Assembly: GCA_945948555.1 (NCBI GenBank)
Contig: CAMFBM010000001.1
Span: forward strand, 98,309 to 162,308
From: an uncultured Bacteroidales bacterium
GTDB lineage: Bacteria > Bacteroidota > Bacteroidia > Bacteroidales > UBA932
Reading direction: 5' to 3'
DNA length: 64,000 nt
The first letter of the stretch is position 1. Each line of letters begins with the position of its first letter. The notes beneath the pieces were generated by a model. It was given only the letters and a program-made list of their open reading frames with translations. It was not told where the DNA came from and made no database searches. Below, piece by piece: positions 62,926 to 64,000 of the stretch. A program made the position numbers and the translations under genes.

Positions 62926-62957
62926 TTCGCAAAATTAGTCATTTTTTGTTATTTTTG
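62926..62957 (+). promoter_or_regulatory. Promoter of the aldolase gene
   Basis: TTCG (62926-62929, one mismatch) and TATTTTTG (62950-62957) are 20 bases apart. The leader to the ATG at 63036 is about 70 bases. Confidence 0.5.
62930..62937 (-). promoter_or_regulatory. Candidate -7 element for gmk-nadD
   Basis: TAATTTTG on the minus strand, 20 bases before the gmk ATG. It overlaps the divergent aldolase promoter. Confidence 0.45.
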
Positions 62958-63035
62958 CGCCGCTTTTCAGGGAAGGCTCGTTTTTTGTGCGGTCATCCCC
63001 TCCGGTAAAGGAAAAAATTCTAATATTTATAGATT

Positions 63036-64000
63036 ATGGTATCTTACAAATCACTCGGTCTTGTGAACACAAAGGAAATGTTCGCCAAGGCCATCAACGG
63101 CGGGTATGCGATCCCTGCATTCAACTTCAACAATATGGAGCAGCTCCAGGCCATCATCCAGGCCGCTGCCGAGACCAAGTCTCCGGTAATCCTCCAGGTT
63201 TCAAAGGGTGCCCGCAACTATGCAAACCAGACTCTTCTCCGCTATATGGCTGAAGGTGCAGTGGAATATGCAAAAGAACTCGGCTGGGAACATCCTCAGA
63301 TTGTCCTCCACCTCGACCATGGTGACAGCTTCGAGACTTGCAAGAGCTGCGTTGATATGGGCTTCTCATCAGTGATGATCGACGGTTCCTCACTTCCTTA
63401 CGAGGAAAACATCGCACTCACCAGGAAAGTTGTAGAGTATGCTCATCAGTTCGATGTAACCGTAGAGGCAGAGCTCGGAGTCCTCGCAGGTGTCGAGGAT
63501 GAGGTTGCCGCAGAGGAATCTCACTACACAAAACCTGAGGAGGTGATTGACTTCGCAACCCGCACAGGCTGCGACTCCCTCGCAATCTCAATCGGAACTT
63601 CACACGGTGCCTACAAGTTCAAACCTGAGCAGTGCACAAGGGACCCGAAGACAGGTCTTCTCGTTCCTCCTCCACTCGCATTCGACGTTCTCCACGAGAT
63701 TGAGAAGAAACTTCCAGGCTTCCCGATTGTCCTCCACGGATCATCTTCAGTTCCACAGGAGTATGTAAAAATCATCGACCAGTACGGTGGAAAACTTCCT
63801 GATGCAGTGGGTATTCCAGAGGAGCAGCTCCGCGAGGCTTCAAAGAGCGCAGTCTGCAAGATCAACATCGACTCAGACTCACGTCTTGCTATGACAGCTG
63901 CTATCCGCAAGGTGTTCGCAGAGAAACCGGGTGAGTTCGACCCACGCAAGTACCTCGGACCTGCAAGGGATGAGATGAAGAAGCTCTATATGCACAAGAT
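63036..64000 (+). CDS. fba: Class II fructose-bisphosphate aldolase (partial, cut by window end)
   Basis: 321 codons are present with no stop before the window edge. Zinc and substrate residues of the class II family are visible: HLDHGDS near residue 90, EAELG, SIGTSHGAYKF and LHGSSS. The N-terminus MVSYKSLGLVNTKEMFAKAINGGYAIPAFNFNN is typical. This enzyme splits fructose-1,6-bisphosphate in glycolysis and gluconeogenesis. Codon use is strongly biased to a few codons, as expected for a highly expressed gene. The start at 63036 follows a promoter 79 bases upstream. Confidence 0.95.
   Translation, partial: MVSYKSLGLVNTKEMFAKAINGGYAIPAFNFNNMEQLQAIIQAAAETKSPVILQVSKGARNYANQTLLRYMAEGAVEYAKELGWEHPQIVLHLDHGDSFETCKSCVDMGFSSVMIDGSSLPYEENIALTRKVVEYAHQFDVTVEAELGVLAGVEDEVAAEESHYTKPEEVIDFATRTGCDSLAISIGTSHGAYKFKPEQCTRDPKTGLLVPPPLAFDVLHEIEKKLPGFPIVLHGSSSVPQEYVKIIDQYGGKLPDAVGIPEEQLREASKSAVCKINIDSDSRLAMTAAIRKVFAEKPGEFDPRKYLGPARDEMKKLYMHK

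Overview
The window comes from a member of the Bacteroidota, most likely order Bacteroidales. The evidence is a SusC/SusD pair, DUF4290, GSCFA, WbqC, PFL/ACT and YgiQ proteins, FimB/Mfa2-type lipoproteins, A/T-rich start regions without Shine-Dalgarno sites, and repeated use of the phylum's TTTG-N19/20-TAnnTTTG promoter. Placement below the order is not attempted. Most genes are ordinary housekeeping genes. There are no rRNA genes, CRISPR arrays, prophages or intact insertion sequences.

Layout. 1-4 kb: the end of an outer-membrane FadL-type protein, then the lipid A genes lpxD, lpxC, lpxA and wbqC on the minus strand. 4-8.8 kb: rimP, nusA and infB on the plus strand. Three bases after infB begins an envelope cassette running to 19.4 kb: SusC, SusD, a DUF4843 lipoprotein, a PKD-like lipoprotein, a large metzincin-like zinc protease and a BACON-like lipoprotein. 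The first four are joined by very short gaps or ATGA overlaps. 19.4-26.5 kb: an orphan aromatic amino acid ammonia-lyase, a small barrel, YccF, a TadA-type deaminase, YqaA, a phosphohexomutase and a THUMP-like methyltransferase. 26.5-39.4 kb: a long minus-strand block reading thrB, thrC, outer-membrane barrel, 5'-nucleotidase, then (from its own promoter) a HAMP-like membrane protein, TrkH, RecD-like helicase, DPP IV-like peptidase and YgiQ.

39.5-46.7 kb: GSCFA protein, tRNA-Gly, a 363-base non-coding stretch with short tandem repeats, two FimB/Mfa2-like lipoproteins, uvrA, and tRNA-Asp followed by a degenerate duplication of its own 3' half and terminator. 46.7-59.5 kb (minus): dapF, a LolA-like protein, ftsK, DUF4290, PFL, ACT, and the two subunits of an AddAB-type helicase-nuclease. 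59.6-64 kb: reverse rubrerythrin, inorganic pyrophosphatase, CYTH protein, nadD, gmk and the start of a class II fructose-bisphosphate aldolase cut by the window edge.

The most interesting parts are the SusCD/DUF4843/PKD/metzincin/BACON cassette placed directly behind infB, the orphan FimB/Mfa2-like pair, an LpxC without the FabZ domain usual in Bacteroidetes, the duplicated tRNA-Asp 3' region, 20-21 bp A/T-rich tandem repeats at two gene ends, and a repetitive insertion in the CYTH protein. No clearly new multi-gene system could be proven from sequence alone. Functions are assigned from remembered family motifs, since no database search was possible.
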